DNA of 64,000 bases, from positions 1 to 64,000 of the forward strand of contig JAURXM010000026.1 of the NCBI GenBank assembly GCA_030654395.1, written 5' to 3'. Every line of letters starts with the position of its first letter. Positions within the stretch are counted from its first letter, which is position 1. Origin of the DNA: Aquabacterium sp. (lineage in GTDB: Bacteria > Pseudomonadota > Gammaproteobacteria > Burkholderiales > Burkholderiaceae_C). The notes below the pieces were generated by a model. It saw only the letters and a list, made by a program, of their open reading frames with translations. It had not been told where the DNA came from and ran no database searches. Position numbers and translations under genes: made by a program. Positions 7,653 through 18,228 of the stretch are shown one piece after another.

Positions 7653-9263
7653 ATGCGCACACGCCAGCCCCTTCTCCTGCTCATCTGGCGACGGCTGATC
7701 AGACGGCGATCCCTGGCCTCGCAGGTCGGGGCCGTCGGAATGCTAGTGGGCGCAGGCATCGCCTCCTTGGCTTGGTGGCATGGCGGGTTGACCGTGCCCA
7801 TCTGGCTGGCCATGGGACTGACAGGCGTCCTGTCAGCCCTGGCTGGGGCTGGCGTCGCCCACCGTGCCATGCTGGCTCAGCGGCGGATCATGCATGTGGC
7901 GCAAACCCTGCGCAGCCCGTTGGCATCTGATGGGCTAGATGTGCCCCTGGTCGATGCCAGCGCCGATGCCTTGCAACTTTCAGCAGCTTTGCGCCGTATG
8001 GTCATGGCCATGCGCAAACGCCGCAAGCAGCTGGAAGCGCTCAATGACATGCTCACCAATCGGCTGCAGGCTCGTACCCACGAGCTGAGCACTTTGCAGG
8101 ACTTGTCTATCGGCCTGGCCAGTCAGACCGATGTGCGCAGCCTAGTCGACGAAGCATTGCTGGCTCTTGAGCGCACGCTGAGCTACAGCAGCGCCTCGCT
8201 GTGGGCCCGTGAACAACTTGCCGAGCAGGGCCGTGTGGTGTTGATGGGTTACCGCACGGGCAGCGCCACCGAAGGCGCTCTGACCAAAGACCTCACGGGC
8301 ATGCGTCTGTCTCGCAGCAACCTGAGCCAATACGAGCACATTGAAAGTAAGCGGCAACCGGTCATCGACAACAACGTGCAGCACAGCTTCTGGTCCTGGC
8401 TGATGGACCGTGTGATCGACGATGCCCGCACCTCGGCACTGTATCGCCATAGCCGATCGTGGATGGCCCTGCCGCTGCAGTTCCGAGACGATGTGCTGGG
8501 CGTGATACGGGTTGACCATCAAGACCCGGATTATTTTGACGAAGCGCGCATGCGCTTATTGACAGCGGTGGGCAGCCAGACGGCGCTGGCCATGCGCCAC
8601 GCCAAGCTGGCCGAGCAATCGCGCGAATTGGCCGTGATGGCCGAGCGCAACCGCATTGCCCGAGACCTCCACGATGCCGTATCGCAAACGCTGTTCGCTG
8701 CCAATGTGATGGCGGGCACCCTGTTCAAAGCACTGCAAGGTCAGGCCGACCCACAGGTGCAAGCCCAAGCGGCCAAAGCCCAATCACTGGAGCGGCTGAC
8801 CCAAGGCGCCCTGGCCGAGATGCGACTGCTCATGCTGGAGCTGCGCCCAGATGCCCTGCAGCGCATGAGCCTGGGCGAGTTGCTCAAGCAGGCTGTTGAC
8901 GCACTGCTTGGACGCGGAGACATCCGTATCACCGCGCGCATCGCGCCCAGAGATGGTTTAAGCGAAGCCACGCGCATGCAGCTCTACCGCATCACCCAAG
9001 AAGCCTTGTCCAATGTGGCCCGCCACAGTGGCGCCTCCGAGCTGGTGGTGCGCTGGGTGGTGCGTGGCCCCGATCAGGCCTTGCTGTGCATCCACGACAA
9101 TGGCTGCGGATTTGACCCCGCCGTGACCAAGGCTGGCCACTTCGGGCTGGAAAACATGCAATCCCGCGCCCGCGAAATCGGCGCAGAACTGACGCTCGAT
9201 AGCGCCCCCGGACAAGGCACAGCGCTGTGCGTGCAAATTGGAGAACCCTTTGACGCAAACTGA
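7653..9263 (+). CDS. Membrane sensor histidine kinase (GAF, HisKA_3)
   Basis: A 536-aa kinase. Two N-terminal membrane helices (about residues 25-75) are followed by a coiled linker, a GAF-like domain (about 150-315) and the HisKA_3 dimerisation box ERNRIARDLHDAVSQTL with the phosphorylated His340. The ATPase domain follows with YRITQEALSNVARHSGAS and HDNGCGFD. This is the NarX/LiaS/DegS type. Its last 14 bases overlap the start region of the response-regulator gene, so the pair is one unit. Ligand or redox sensing by the GAF domain is possible. The open frame continues upstream to 7230 but lies inside the previous gene, so ATG 7653 is taken. Confidence 0.9.
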   Translation: MRTRQPLLLLIWRRLIRRRSLASQVGAVGMLVGAGIASLAWWHGGLTVPIWLAMGLTGVLSALAGAGVAHRAMLAQRRIMHVAQTLRSPLASDGLDVPLVDASADALQLSAALRRMVMAMRKRRKQLEALNDMLTNRLQARTHELSTLQDLSIGLASQTDVRSLVDEALLALERTLSYSSASLWAREQLAEQGRVVLMGYRTGSATEGALTKDLTGMRLSRSNLSQYEHIESKRQPVIDNNVQHSFWSWLMDRVIDDARTSALYRHSRSWMALPLQFRDDVLGVIRVDHQDPDYFDEARMRLLTAVGSQTALAMRHAKLAEQSRELAVMAERNRIARDLHDAVSQTLFAANVMAGTLFKALQGQADPQVQAQAAKAQSLERLTQGALAEMRLLMLELRPDALQRMSLGELLKQAVDALLGRGDIRITARIAPRDGLSEATRMQLYRITQEALSNVARHSGASELVVRWVVRGPDQALLCIHDNGCGFDPAVTKAGHFGLENMQSRAREIGAELTLDSAPGQGTALCVQIGEPFDAN

Positions 9264-9900
9264 TGCCGACGACATCACCATCTTCCTAGTTGACGACCAC
9301 CCCATGGTCCGCGCAGGCCTCGCAGGCATGATCCAGGGCGAACGCGGCCTGCGGCTGGTGGGCGAGGCGGGTGACGGTCGTGATGCAGTGAGCCTGATCC
9401 CGGGCTGCCGACCAGATGTGGTTCTGGTGGATTTGGTCATGCCGCACCTCGATGGCATCGGTGTGATCGAGGCCTTGCGAGCCAAGCTACCCGATACTCA
9501 TTTCGTGATACTGAGCAGCATGTTGGACCCCGACGCCGTGCACCGCGCGGTCCAAGCGGGCGCGCGCGGCTACTTGCTCAAGACAGCATCTGCGCAGGAA
9601 CTGATCACCATGATCCAGCAGGTCAAGGCCGGGCGGCGCGTTCTCGGCGCTGAAGTCACGGATGCCCTGATCGCCAACGAGCAGCGTGAAGTCCCCGGCG
9701 CAGATTTGACCCAGCGCGAACGCCAAATCTTGGCGCTGATGGTGCAAGGCATGAGCAACCAGCATATCGCCGACCAGATGTCGATTGCTGTGCCCACGGT
9801 CAAGTTCCACGTCACAAATGTGCTGAGCAAGCTCCAAGTTGACAGTCGGACCGAAGCTGTTGTTCTGGCCATCAAACACAAGCTTGTACCTGGTCAATGA
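9250..9900 (+). CDS. NarL/FixJ-type response regulator
   Basis: About 216 aa. The receiver domain has the acidic pair VDDHPMVR, the phosphorylated Asp61 (VVLVDLVMPH) and a conserved Lys in GYLLKTASA. The LuxR-type helix-turn-helix follows, with LTQRERQILALMVQGMSNQ and VPTVKFHVTNVLSKLQV. Only TTG starts are available: the one at 9250 has GGAG at 9240-9243 with ideal spacing; 9238 is the alternative. It overlaps the kinase gene and is its cognate partner. Its targets may include the downstream receiver, OmpA-like and patatin genes. Confidence 0.9.
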   Translation: MTQTDADDITIFLVDDHPMVRAGLAGMIQGERGLRLVGEAGDGRDAVSLIPGCRPDVVLVDLVMPHLDGIGVIEALRAKLPDTHFVILSSMLDPDAVHRAVQAGARGYLLKTASAQELITMIQQVKAGRRVLGAEVTDALIANEQREVPGADLTQRERQILALMVQGMSNQHIADQMSIAVPTVKFHVTNVLSKLQVDSRTEAVVLAIKHKLVPGQ

Positions 9901-9932
9901 CACCACCTAGACCAAAGTCTGGGCTGAAACCC

Positions 9933-9947
9933 CACCTAAGTTAGGTG
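9933..9947. promoter_or_regulatory. Perfect 15-nt palindrome upstream of the receiver gene
   Basis: CACCTAAGTTAGGTG consists of two exact 7-base arms around a single G. It lies 33 bases after the regulator gene and about 65 bases before the lone receiver gene, with no T-tract. It is more like a protein-binding site than a terminator. A NarL-type regulator from the adjacent gene could bind it; this is inference. Confidence 0.35.
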
Positions 9948-10011
9948 CTGGTTCGAGAAGTTATGCGCACACTGACGACCATGTTGATGGTTAGATGAAA
10001 GGTGTGATCAC

Positions 10012-10479
10012 ATGTCACGTTCGTCAAGTAGCACTCGGGTTTTGGTGGTGGAAGATGACCCGTCTACCGCCTTGATGATCTTGGCAGAGTTGGGCCGAAT
10101 GCCGTGCAGTGTGTCCATGGTGGAAAACGGCCTGATGGCGGTCATGGCATGGTTGTCGGCACTTGATGAGCAGCCCTTTGATGCGGTGATCATGGACATC
10201 CACATGCCCGTCATGTCTGGCGAGATGGCCTTGCATGAGATCAGACGCTTGGAGCACGACCTTGACGCACCTCACACACCCATCATCGCCTTCAGCGGCA
10301 CCGCGGATTCGGTCCTGACGCAGCACTGGCTTAATCTGGGCTTTGACGCCGTGCTGGCCAAGCCAGATCAGTTGCATCGCTTGACAGCGCTTGTCCAGCA
10401 ACTCACAGCGCCTGCCGCTCCGAGTAAAGACATGATGCCGTTGCGCCAGATAGGCGACGCCCTGGGCGCCAGCCTCTGA
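10012..10479 (+). CDS. Single-domain response regulator (CheY-like receiver)
   Basis: A 155-aa protein that is one receiver domain plus a short tail: VLVVEDDPSTA for the acidic pair, Asp62 in VIMDIHMPVM as phosphoacceptor, FSGT for the Thr/Ser switch and AKPDQ for the Lys. It has no output domain, so it would act by protein-protein contact or as a phosphate sink. It follows the kinase/NarL-type pair on the same strand and precedes an OmpA-like lipoprotein gene by 22 bases. Confidence 0.88.
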   Translation: MSRSSSSTRVLVVEDDPSTALMILAELGRMPCSVSMVENGLMAVMAWLSALDEQPFDAVIMDIHMPVMSGEMALHEIRRLEHDLDAPHTPIIAFSGTADSVLTQHWLNLGFDAVLAKPDQLHRLTALVQQLTAPAAPSKDMMPLRQIGDALGASL

Positions 10480-10501
10480 ACAGACGTACGAAGATAAAAC
10501 A

Positions 10502-11068
10502 ATGAAAAACTGGACCCGCTACCTGACCCTGATCATGGCAATCGCACTGTCTGCTTGTGCCACCAAGCCACCAGAAAAGCAACCCGTCAAACTCGCTGTG
10601 ACGCAAGTCGATCGCGGTGTTGTGATCTGGCTGCCAGACAACGTGCTCTTTGAGTTCGGCGCGCACACGCTGTCGCCAGAGGCCAACGACTACCTCAAGC
10701 TCGTGGCCCACCTGGCGCTGGATCGCACCACCGAATCGCTGGCGCTTGAAGGTCACACCGACAGTGTGGGTAACCCCGACTACAACCAAGCCCTGTCCCT
10801 CAAGCGTGCAGACGCCGTGGCCGAGGCCCTAGGCAAGCTGGGTGTGCCTGCCGAGCGCATGACTACCACTGGTTTTGGCTTGACACGGTTGTTGGCACCT
10901 AACGATTCCGAAGTCGGTCGCCGACTCAATCGTCGGGTGGAGATCATCGTGCTCAACGAAACTGTCGCCCATCTGAGTCAGGGCGAACCATCCAACCAAT
11001 TTGAAGATGCATTCGAAAAGCTCAAGGCAGAGCTGGGTGAGCGCGTCAATACCGGTGGCTTCCGCTAA
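10502..11068 (+). CDS. OmpA-family lipoprotein (Pal-like peptidoglycan-binding)
   Basis: A 188-aa protein with a lipoprotein signal peptide ending LSAC (acylated Cys19). The C-terminal OmpA domain has FEFGAHTLSPEANDYLKLVA, LEGHTDSVGNPDYNQALSLKRADAV, TTGFG and RRLNRRVEIIV, the residues that contact diaminopimelate in peptidoglycan. It is anchored in a membrane and tethers it to the cell wall. It stands 27 bases ahead of a patatin gene. The context suggests an envelope-maintenance operon. Confidence 0.9.
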   Translation: MKNWTRYLTLIMAIALSACATKPPEKQPVKLAVTQVDRGVVIWLPDNVLFEFGAHTLSPEANDYLKLVAHLALDRTTESLALEGHTDSVGNPDYNQALSLKRADAVAEALGKLGVPAERMTTTGFGLTRLLAPNDSEVGRRLNRRVEIIVLNETVAHLSQGEPSNQFEDAFEKLKAELGERVNTGGFR

Positions 11069-11095
11069 TCCGCATTAGAAAAGAGACGCAAGATC

Positions 11096-11980
11096 ATGGA
11101 TCGCAGAACGTGGATGGGCTCCTTGGCAGCCATGGCGGCGCTGGGCTCGACGGGTGTACACGCGGCAGCACAACCCGCCTTCAAGGCAGAACTGCCCCCA
11201 CGTCGACGGGTGGCGGTGGTATTGGGTGGTGGATCAGCAAGGGGTTTTGCGCACATTGGTGTGATCAAAGCCTTGGAGGCTGCAGGCATCAAGCCCGATC
11301 TCATCGTGGGATGCAGCGCAGGCGCCCTCGTGGGTGCATTCTGGGCGGCTGGTTACTCAGGCCGGGAAATGGAAGCGCTGGCGTATGACGTCCGGGACAG
11401 CGCCATCGTTGACCTGATTGCGCCGACGACTACCGGACGACGTGGCCTGCTCAGTGGCCAGTCGCTGGAGAGCTTCGTGAACAAAGGGGTGCGGGGCCGC
11501 ACCATGAGCGGCTTACTCACCCCGCTGGTCACGGTGGCCACCCATTACCCCTCGGGTCAGTTGCAGGAATTCAAGACCGGCGATATCGGTTTTGCGGTTC
11601 GCGCATCGTGCAGCATTCCCGGCATTTTCCTGCCCGCAGAAAAGGGCGATGACGAATACCTAGATGGTGGATTAGTCAGCCCGGTACCAGTGCGAACGGC
11701 TAAAGCCAATGGCGCTACGTTCGTGGTGGCCGTGGATGTTGGAGCAGAAGACCCGAGCGCTTACCGCCAGCGTGCTACGGGAGGCATGTACGAACTGATC
11801 TTGCGCTCCTTCGAGATCATGGGCAAGTCGCTGCGCGAGTTCGAATGCAAGCAGGCTGACATTCTGATCCGCCCGGATGTGGGTCGTATCAGCAGCACCG
11901 ATTTCTCGTCTCGCAAAGCGCTGATTGACGCGGGATTCAAGGCCGGGGCACGCCTGGCGCCCGTCATTCTTGCCCGCTGA
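11096..11980 (+). CDS. Patatin-like phospholipase
   Basis: A 294-aa protein with an N-terminal signal-like segment including two Arg (MDRRTWMGSLAAMAALGS), then the patatin glycine-rich oxyanion loop GGGSARGFAHIG, the nucleophile elbow GCSAG with Ser74, and the DGG motif with Asp190 completing the Ser-Asp dyad. Bacterial proteins of this RssA/YchK-like group hydrolyse acyl esters of phospholipids. Export to the periplasm is likely from the N-terminus, possibly by the Tat route given the paired Arg. It forms an operon-like pair with the OmpA lipoprotein. Confidence 0.88.
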   Translation: MDRRTWMGSLAAMAALGSTGVHAAAQPAFKAELPPRRRVAVVLGGGSARGFAHIGVIKALEAAGIKPDLIVGCSAGALVGAFWAAGYSGREMEALAYDVRDSAIVDLIAPTTTGRRGLLSGQSLESFVNKGVRGRTMSGLLTPLVTVATHYPSGQLQEFKTGDIGFAVRASCSIPGIFLPAEKGDDEYLDGGLVSPVPVRTAKANGATFVVAVDVGAEDPSAYRQRATGGMYELILRSFEIMGKSLREFECKQADILIRPDVGRISSTDFSSRKALIDAGFKAGARLAPVILAR

Positions 11981-12115
11981 CGCTCAGGGCTGCATCGATA
12001 TGCAAAACCCACAAACAATCGCGTATTAGGCGAATTGCACAGCAGGAGAGAGCTCGTACAGCGCATCGTCAGTGGTCAAAGTGGTTCTCATGGGCAAAAA
12101 GGAGGCGGGCCTTCC

Positions 12116-12121
12116 TATAAT
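12116..12121 (+). promoter_or_regulatory. Probable -10 box of the leuS promoter
   Basis: A perfect TATAAT lies 28 bases before the leuS ATG. The region about 17 bases further upstream (TGGGCA/GGCAAA) is a poor -35 match, so the call rests on the -10 alone. Confidence 0.4.
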
Positions 12122-12149
12122 CCCCTGATCCATGTCTTTGCGGTGACCC

Positions 12150-14833
<2,684 letters not shown>

Positions 14834-14834
<1 letters not shown>

Positions 14835-15457
14835 TGAGCAATCAACAGATGAACAAACCAACGCGCACCACCCTCGTCACCCTGGCCCGCCGCCAATGGC
14901 TGGCCGGTGCCGCAATTGGCGCAATTGGCGCAATTGGCGCACTCGGCTCGCTGGGTGGCTGCGGCTTCCAGCTGCGCCGTGGCTACGACATGGCTTTTAA
15001 AACGGTGCAGCTCACCGGCTTTGCGGGCAACTCGCCGCTGGCCGCCGAGCTGGCGCGCGCCTTAGAGGCGTCCGGCGTCAACGTGGTGGGCAGCACATTA
15101 GAAGCCGTGCAAGCTGCATCAGCCAGCAGTGTGCCCAGCACCCACATCGTGATTGAGGGCTTGACCGACCGACGTGACCGCCGCGCCACCACGACCACAG
15201 CCTACGGTCAGATCCGGGACATGGCCGCCACCACCGTGCTGCGCTTTCAGATCAAACGGGGCGACGGCAGCGTGTTGCTGGCGCCCGCCGATGTCGTGCT
15301 GTCCAGCAGCATGACCTACAACGAGAAAGACGCGCTGGCCAAGCAAAACGAATTCGATGCTTTGCACCTCGCCATGCAGACCGACATCGTCAAACAAGTT
15401 ATGCGTCGCCTCGCCGCGATCAAGCCTGCGCAGCTCATCGACACGTCAGCCCGTTAA
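14834..15457 (+). CDS. lptE: LPS-assembly lipoprotein LptE
   Basis: A 207-aa outer-membrane lipoprotein that plugs the LptD barrel and helps deliver lipopolysaccharide to the surface. The signal peptide is long and has an Arg pair (LARRQWLAG) before the hydrophobic core and lipobox GGC (Cys43), followed by GFQLRRGYDMAFKTVQLTG, which is diagnostic for LptE/RlpB. It starts at the ATG that shares a base with the leuS stop and sits six bases before holA. The hydrophobic core is encoded by a tandem repeat (separate entry). Confidence 0.9.
14912..14938 (+). repeat. Three tandem copies of a 9-bp unit inside lptE
   Basis: The unit GCAATTGGC occurs three times head to tail and encodes repeated Ala-Ile-Gly in the signal-peptide core. 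Copy-number change would keep the reading frame and only lengthen or shorten the hydrophobic core by three residues. Confidence 0.8.
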
Positions 15458-15463
15458 GGCCTC

Positions 15464-16519
15464 ATGCAACTGCGACTGGACCAACTCACCGCCCACCTGC
15501 AAAAAGCAGGCGGGGCGCTCAAGCCCATCTACACGGTCTACGGCGACGAGGCCCTGCTGGCGCAAGAGGCGGGCGATGCCATCCGCCAAGCCGCACGTGC
15601 TGCGGGCTACACCGAGCGCCAAGTGCACACCGTCAGTGGCGCTTACTTTGACTGGTCGGGCCTGCTGGGTGCAGCCAGCGAGATGTCCTTGTTTGGCGAC
15701 AAGCAGATCATCGACATCCGCATCCCCTCGGGCAAGCCGGGCAAAGACGGCTCTCAAGCCTTGCAGCGCTACTGCGACACAGCGGCCAAGAATGACGGCG
15801 TGGTCACGCTGATCACCCTGCCGCGTTTGGACAAGACGCAACAAACCAGCGCGTGGTTCACCGCACTGGATGGCGTAGGCTTGACGCTGCGCTGCGACCC
15901 GATCGAGCGCCAACAGCTGCCACTGTGGATTGCGCAACGCCTGGCTGCCCAAGGCCAGCAGGTCGAGCCCGGTGAGGATGGGCAACGCACGCTGGCCTTC
16001 TTCGCTGACCGTGTGGAGGGCAACCTGCTGGCGGCCCACCAAGAAATCATCAAACTGGGCCTGCTGCACCCACCGGGCACGCTCACCATCGCCCAGATCG
16101 AAGAGGCTGTGGTCGACGTGGCCCGCTTTAACGTCTTCAAGCTCAGCGAGGCGGTGCTGTCTGGCCAAGTCACACGCACGCTGCGCATGATCGATGGGCT
16201 AGAGGCTGAAGGCGAAGCGGCCGTGCTGGTGCACTGGGCGCTGGCCGAAGACATCTTGGCGCTGTACCGTGCGCGACTGGCCATCGATGGCGGCAAGCCG
16301 CTGCCGATGGTGTTGCGCGAGCAACGCGTGTGGGGCCCGCGCGAGCGCCTGTTCGAGCGCATCTTGCCCCATGCCCGCACGGCCGCGCTGGCCCGCTTGG
16401 TGGCATCGGCCAGCACAGTCGATGGCATCGTCAAAGGCCTGCGCCACCCGCAATGGCCCGAGAGCCCATGGGAAGCACTGCGCCGCTTGGCACTTCAACT
16501 GGCCAAGCTGGCCCCCTGA
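15464..16519 (+). CDS. holA: DNA polymerase III subunit delta
   Basis: A 351-aa clamp-loader subunit that opens the beta sliding clamp. The N-terminus LDQLTAHLQKAGGALKPIYTVYGDEALLAQEAGD, YFDWSGLLGAASEMSLFGDKQIIDIRIP and the C-terminal EQRVWGPRERLFE are typical of HolA. It lies six bases after lptE, the standard partner order. Length is normal. The next gene on the strand follows after only 14 bases. Confidence 0.95.
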   Translation: MQLRLDQLTAHLQKAGGALKPIYTVYGDEALLAQEAGDAIRQAARAAGYTERQVHTVSGAYFDWSGLLGAASEMSLFGDKQIIDIRIPSGKPGKDGSQALQRYCDTAAKNDGVVTLITLPRLDKTQQTSAWFTALDGVGLTLRCDPIERQQLPLWIAQRLAAQGQQVEPGEDGQRTLAFFADRVEGNLLAAHQEIIKLGLLHPPGTLTIAQIEEAVVDVARFNVFKLSEAVLSGQVTRTLRMIDGLEAEGEAAVLVHWALAEDILALYRARLAIDGGKPLPMVLREQRVWGPRERLFERILPHARTAALARLVASASTVDGIVKGLRHPQWPESPWEALRRLALQLAKLAP

Positions 16520-16533
16520 CTGGAACCCACCTT

Positions 16534-17880
16534 GTGACCAAGCCTGATCTGATCCCCTTGAACCGATCCGAGCACATGTACTGGGCAGGAGAGGGCTACC
16601 TCGGATCGATCAGCGAGGCCTTTATGCTGCGCTTTGATGGGCCGGTGGACACGGACTTGATCCGCCAGGCACTGCACGAATTGGTGATGGCCTACCCCCG
16701 GATGCGTGGCGTGATCGAGTCCACCGGCTTGAGCTACCAGATGCGCATTTTGTCTGATGCACTGCACATCGACCAACTGTTTGCCCATGCCTTTCAGGTG
16801 CAGCAAGGCGTTGATGCCAGTTCCAGAGCGTCACTGGAAACCTTCCACAACGGTTTCATCAACGAGGCGATCTCGCTAGAGCGCGGCATGCCTTGGCGGG
16901 CCAGGCTCATCCCGCACCCGACCCAGCCTGCCTTGATGCTCTCGGTGCACCACATCATTGGGGATGGCCGATCGGTGATCCAGATGCTGTGCGCCATCAT
17001 GGCCCGGCTCAGTGGTGAGCCGATCAAGCCATGCAAGGTGGACTCGCACAGCATGCTGCCTGCCGCCATGCCCCTAAAGTGGTGGCACTGGCCGGCCAGC
17101 ATCACCCGTTGGTGGCGCCAGACACAGGCAGACAAGCAGGCCGCGCAAGGTCTCAACATCGTGTCTTTGCGGCGCCGCAGCAGCACACGTTACACCACCA
17201 CCAGCGTGAAATACCATGAGCTGGCCTGCCCAGCCGACACCATGAAGGCCTTGGCCAAGGCGCAGGGCACGACCGTCAACACCTTGCTGTCGGTGGTGAT
17301 TGCCAACACCTTTTTGGCCATGGCCGCCGATGACCCCAAGGCCGCAGCAAGGCTGCGCATCGCCATTGACCTGCGCCGCTACTTCCCCGAGGGCACGGCG
17401 CCGGACTTTGGCAATTTTGTATTTTCTTTCCCAGTTCTGGCACAAAGGCTGCCGACCTTACAGGCCCAAATTGCATCGATCGAAGGCCAAGTCAAACACC
17501 ACTTGGCTCGCTGCGAGCATCGCGATTACGCTTTGCCCTTGCTGGTTTATGAACTGATCCCGCTGCTCGGGCGCACCCTGTTCAGCTACTTGATTTTGCG
17601 AAGCAAGGCCAAAAATGCGCTGCCACCGCTCAGCTGCTTCTTGACCAACCTCGGTAGCGCCGATTTCATCAACCCCAAAACGGCCACCACGAGGCTGACC
17701 GAGTTTTGGCCGACCACGCTCAGCACCGCCTTTTTGATTGCCGCCCTGAGCCTGAACGGCAAACAGCTGCTCACCTTGACGTCCCAAGATGACGAGATCC
17801 CGCCTGAGGCCGTGCAAGCCTTTCGCGCGGAACTCGATGCCCAAATCAGCGCACTCATGACGCCAACGCCATCGGCGTGA
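16534..17880 (+). CDS. Free-standing condensation/acyltransferase-fold protein
   Basis: About 448 aa with HHIIGDG at residues 139-145, the HHxxxDG catalytic motif of the CoA-dependent acyltransferase/condensation superfamily (wax-ester synthases, NRPS condensation domains, PapA-type enzymes). The first His would act as base in acyl transfer to a hydroxyl or amine. The later DLRRYFPEG and GNFVFSFPV segments fit the structural motifs of stand-alone members. The start is a GTG at 16534 without a strong ribosome-binding site; ATG 16576 is the alternative. It sits 14 bases after holA where other lineages carry unrelated housekeeping genes. Substrate unknown. Confidence 0.7.
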   Translation: MTKPDLIPLNRSEHMYWAGEGYLGSISEAFMLRFDGPVDTDLIRQALHELVMAYPRMRGVIESTGLSYQMRILSDALHIDQLFAHAFQVQQGVDASSRASLETFHNGFINEAISLERGMPWRARLIPHPTQPALMLSVHHIIGDGRSVIQMLCAIMARLSGEPIKPCKVDSHSMLPAAMPLKWWHWPASITRWWRQTQADKQAAQGLNIVSLRRRSSTRYTTTSVKYHELACPADTMKALAKAQGTTVNTLLSVVIANTFLAMAADDPKAAARLRIAIDLRRYFPEGTAPDFGNFVFSFPVLAQRLPTLQAQIASIEGQVKHHLARCEHRDYALPLLVYELIPLLGRTLFSYLILRSKAKNALPPLSCFLTNLGSADFINPKTATTRLTEFWPTTLSTAFLIAALSLNGKQLLTLTSQDDEIPPEAVQAFRAELDAQISALMTPTPSA

Positions 17881-18228
17881 ACTGCCTCACGAAATACGCT
17901 GTTTTTTACCCCCTCATGGACGGGCTTACCCCTTCATAGCTGGGTCAATATCGCCGATAGACAAGGGTCAAGCAAGTCAGACCGGACATCTAGAGGCTGT
18001 ATATGAATCGGATCAAACAACCACACCCCGCCCCACACACGACCTCGGCCATCAAGTGCTTGCCGCAAAGTGCCGCACGAGCGCAAACGACGCAAGTGAC
18101 GCAAACAGCCCAAACCCCATCCACCCAGCACTGGCTAAGCCCCGCCATGGCCATTTGGATTCAAGACGAAGACACGCCCGTGCGGGTCGTCTCCAGCTGA
18201 CAGCAAGGGCAGGCAACAGCCATCCCTC
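17881..18228. other. Intergenic stretch upstream of the c-di-GMP gene
   Basis: No clear gene or terminator apart from the small frame listed at 18003-18200. It separates the condensation-fold gene from the GGDEF-EAL gene. Confidence 0.4.
18003..18200 (+). CDS. Possible small protein
   Basis: A 65-aa frame whose ATG is preceded by AGAGG (17992-17996) six bases away. The middle is rich in Gln/Thr (TQVTQTAQTPSTQ) and the tail is acidic then hydrophobic (MAIWIQDEDTPVRVV). No family is recognised. It ends 29 bases before the GGDEF-EAL gene and could be a leader or small regulator, or be spurious. Confidence 0.3.
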   Translation: MNRIKQPHPAPHTTSAIKCLPQSAARAQTTQVTQTAQTPSTQHWLSPAMAIWIQDEDTPVRVVSS

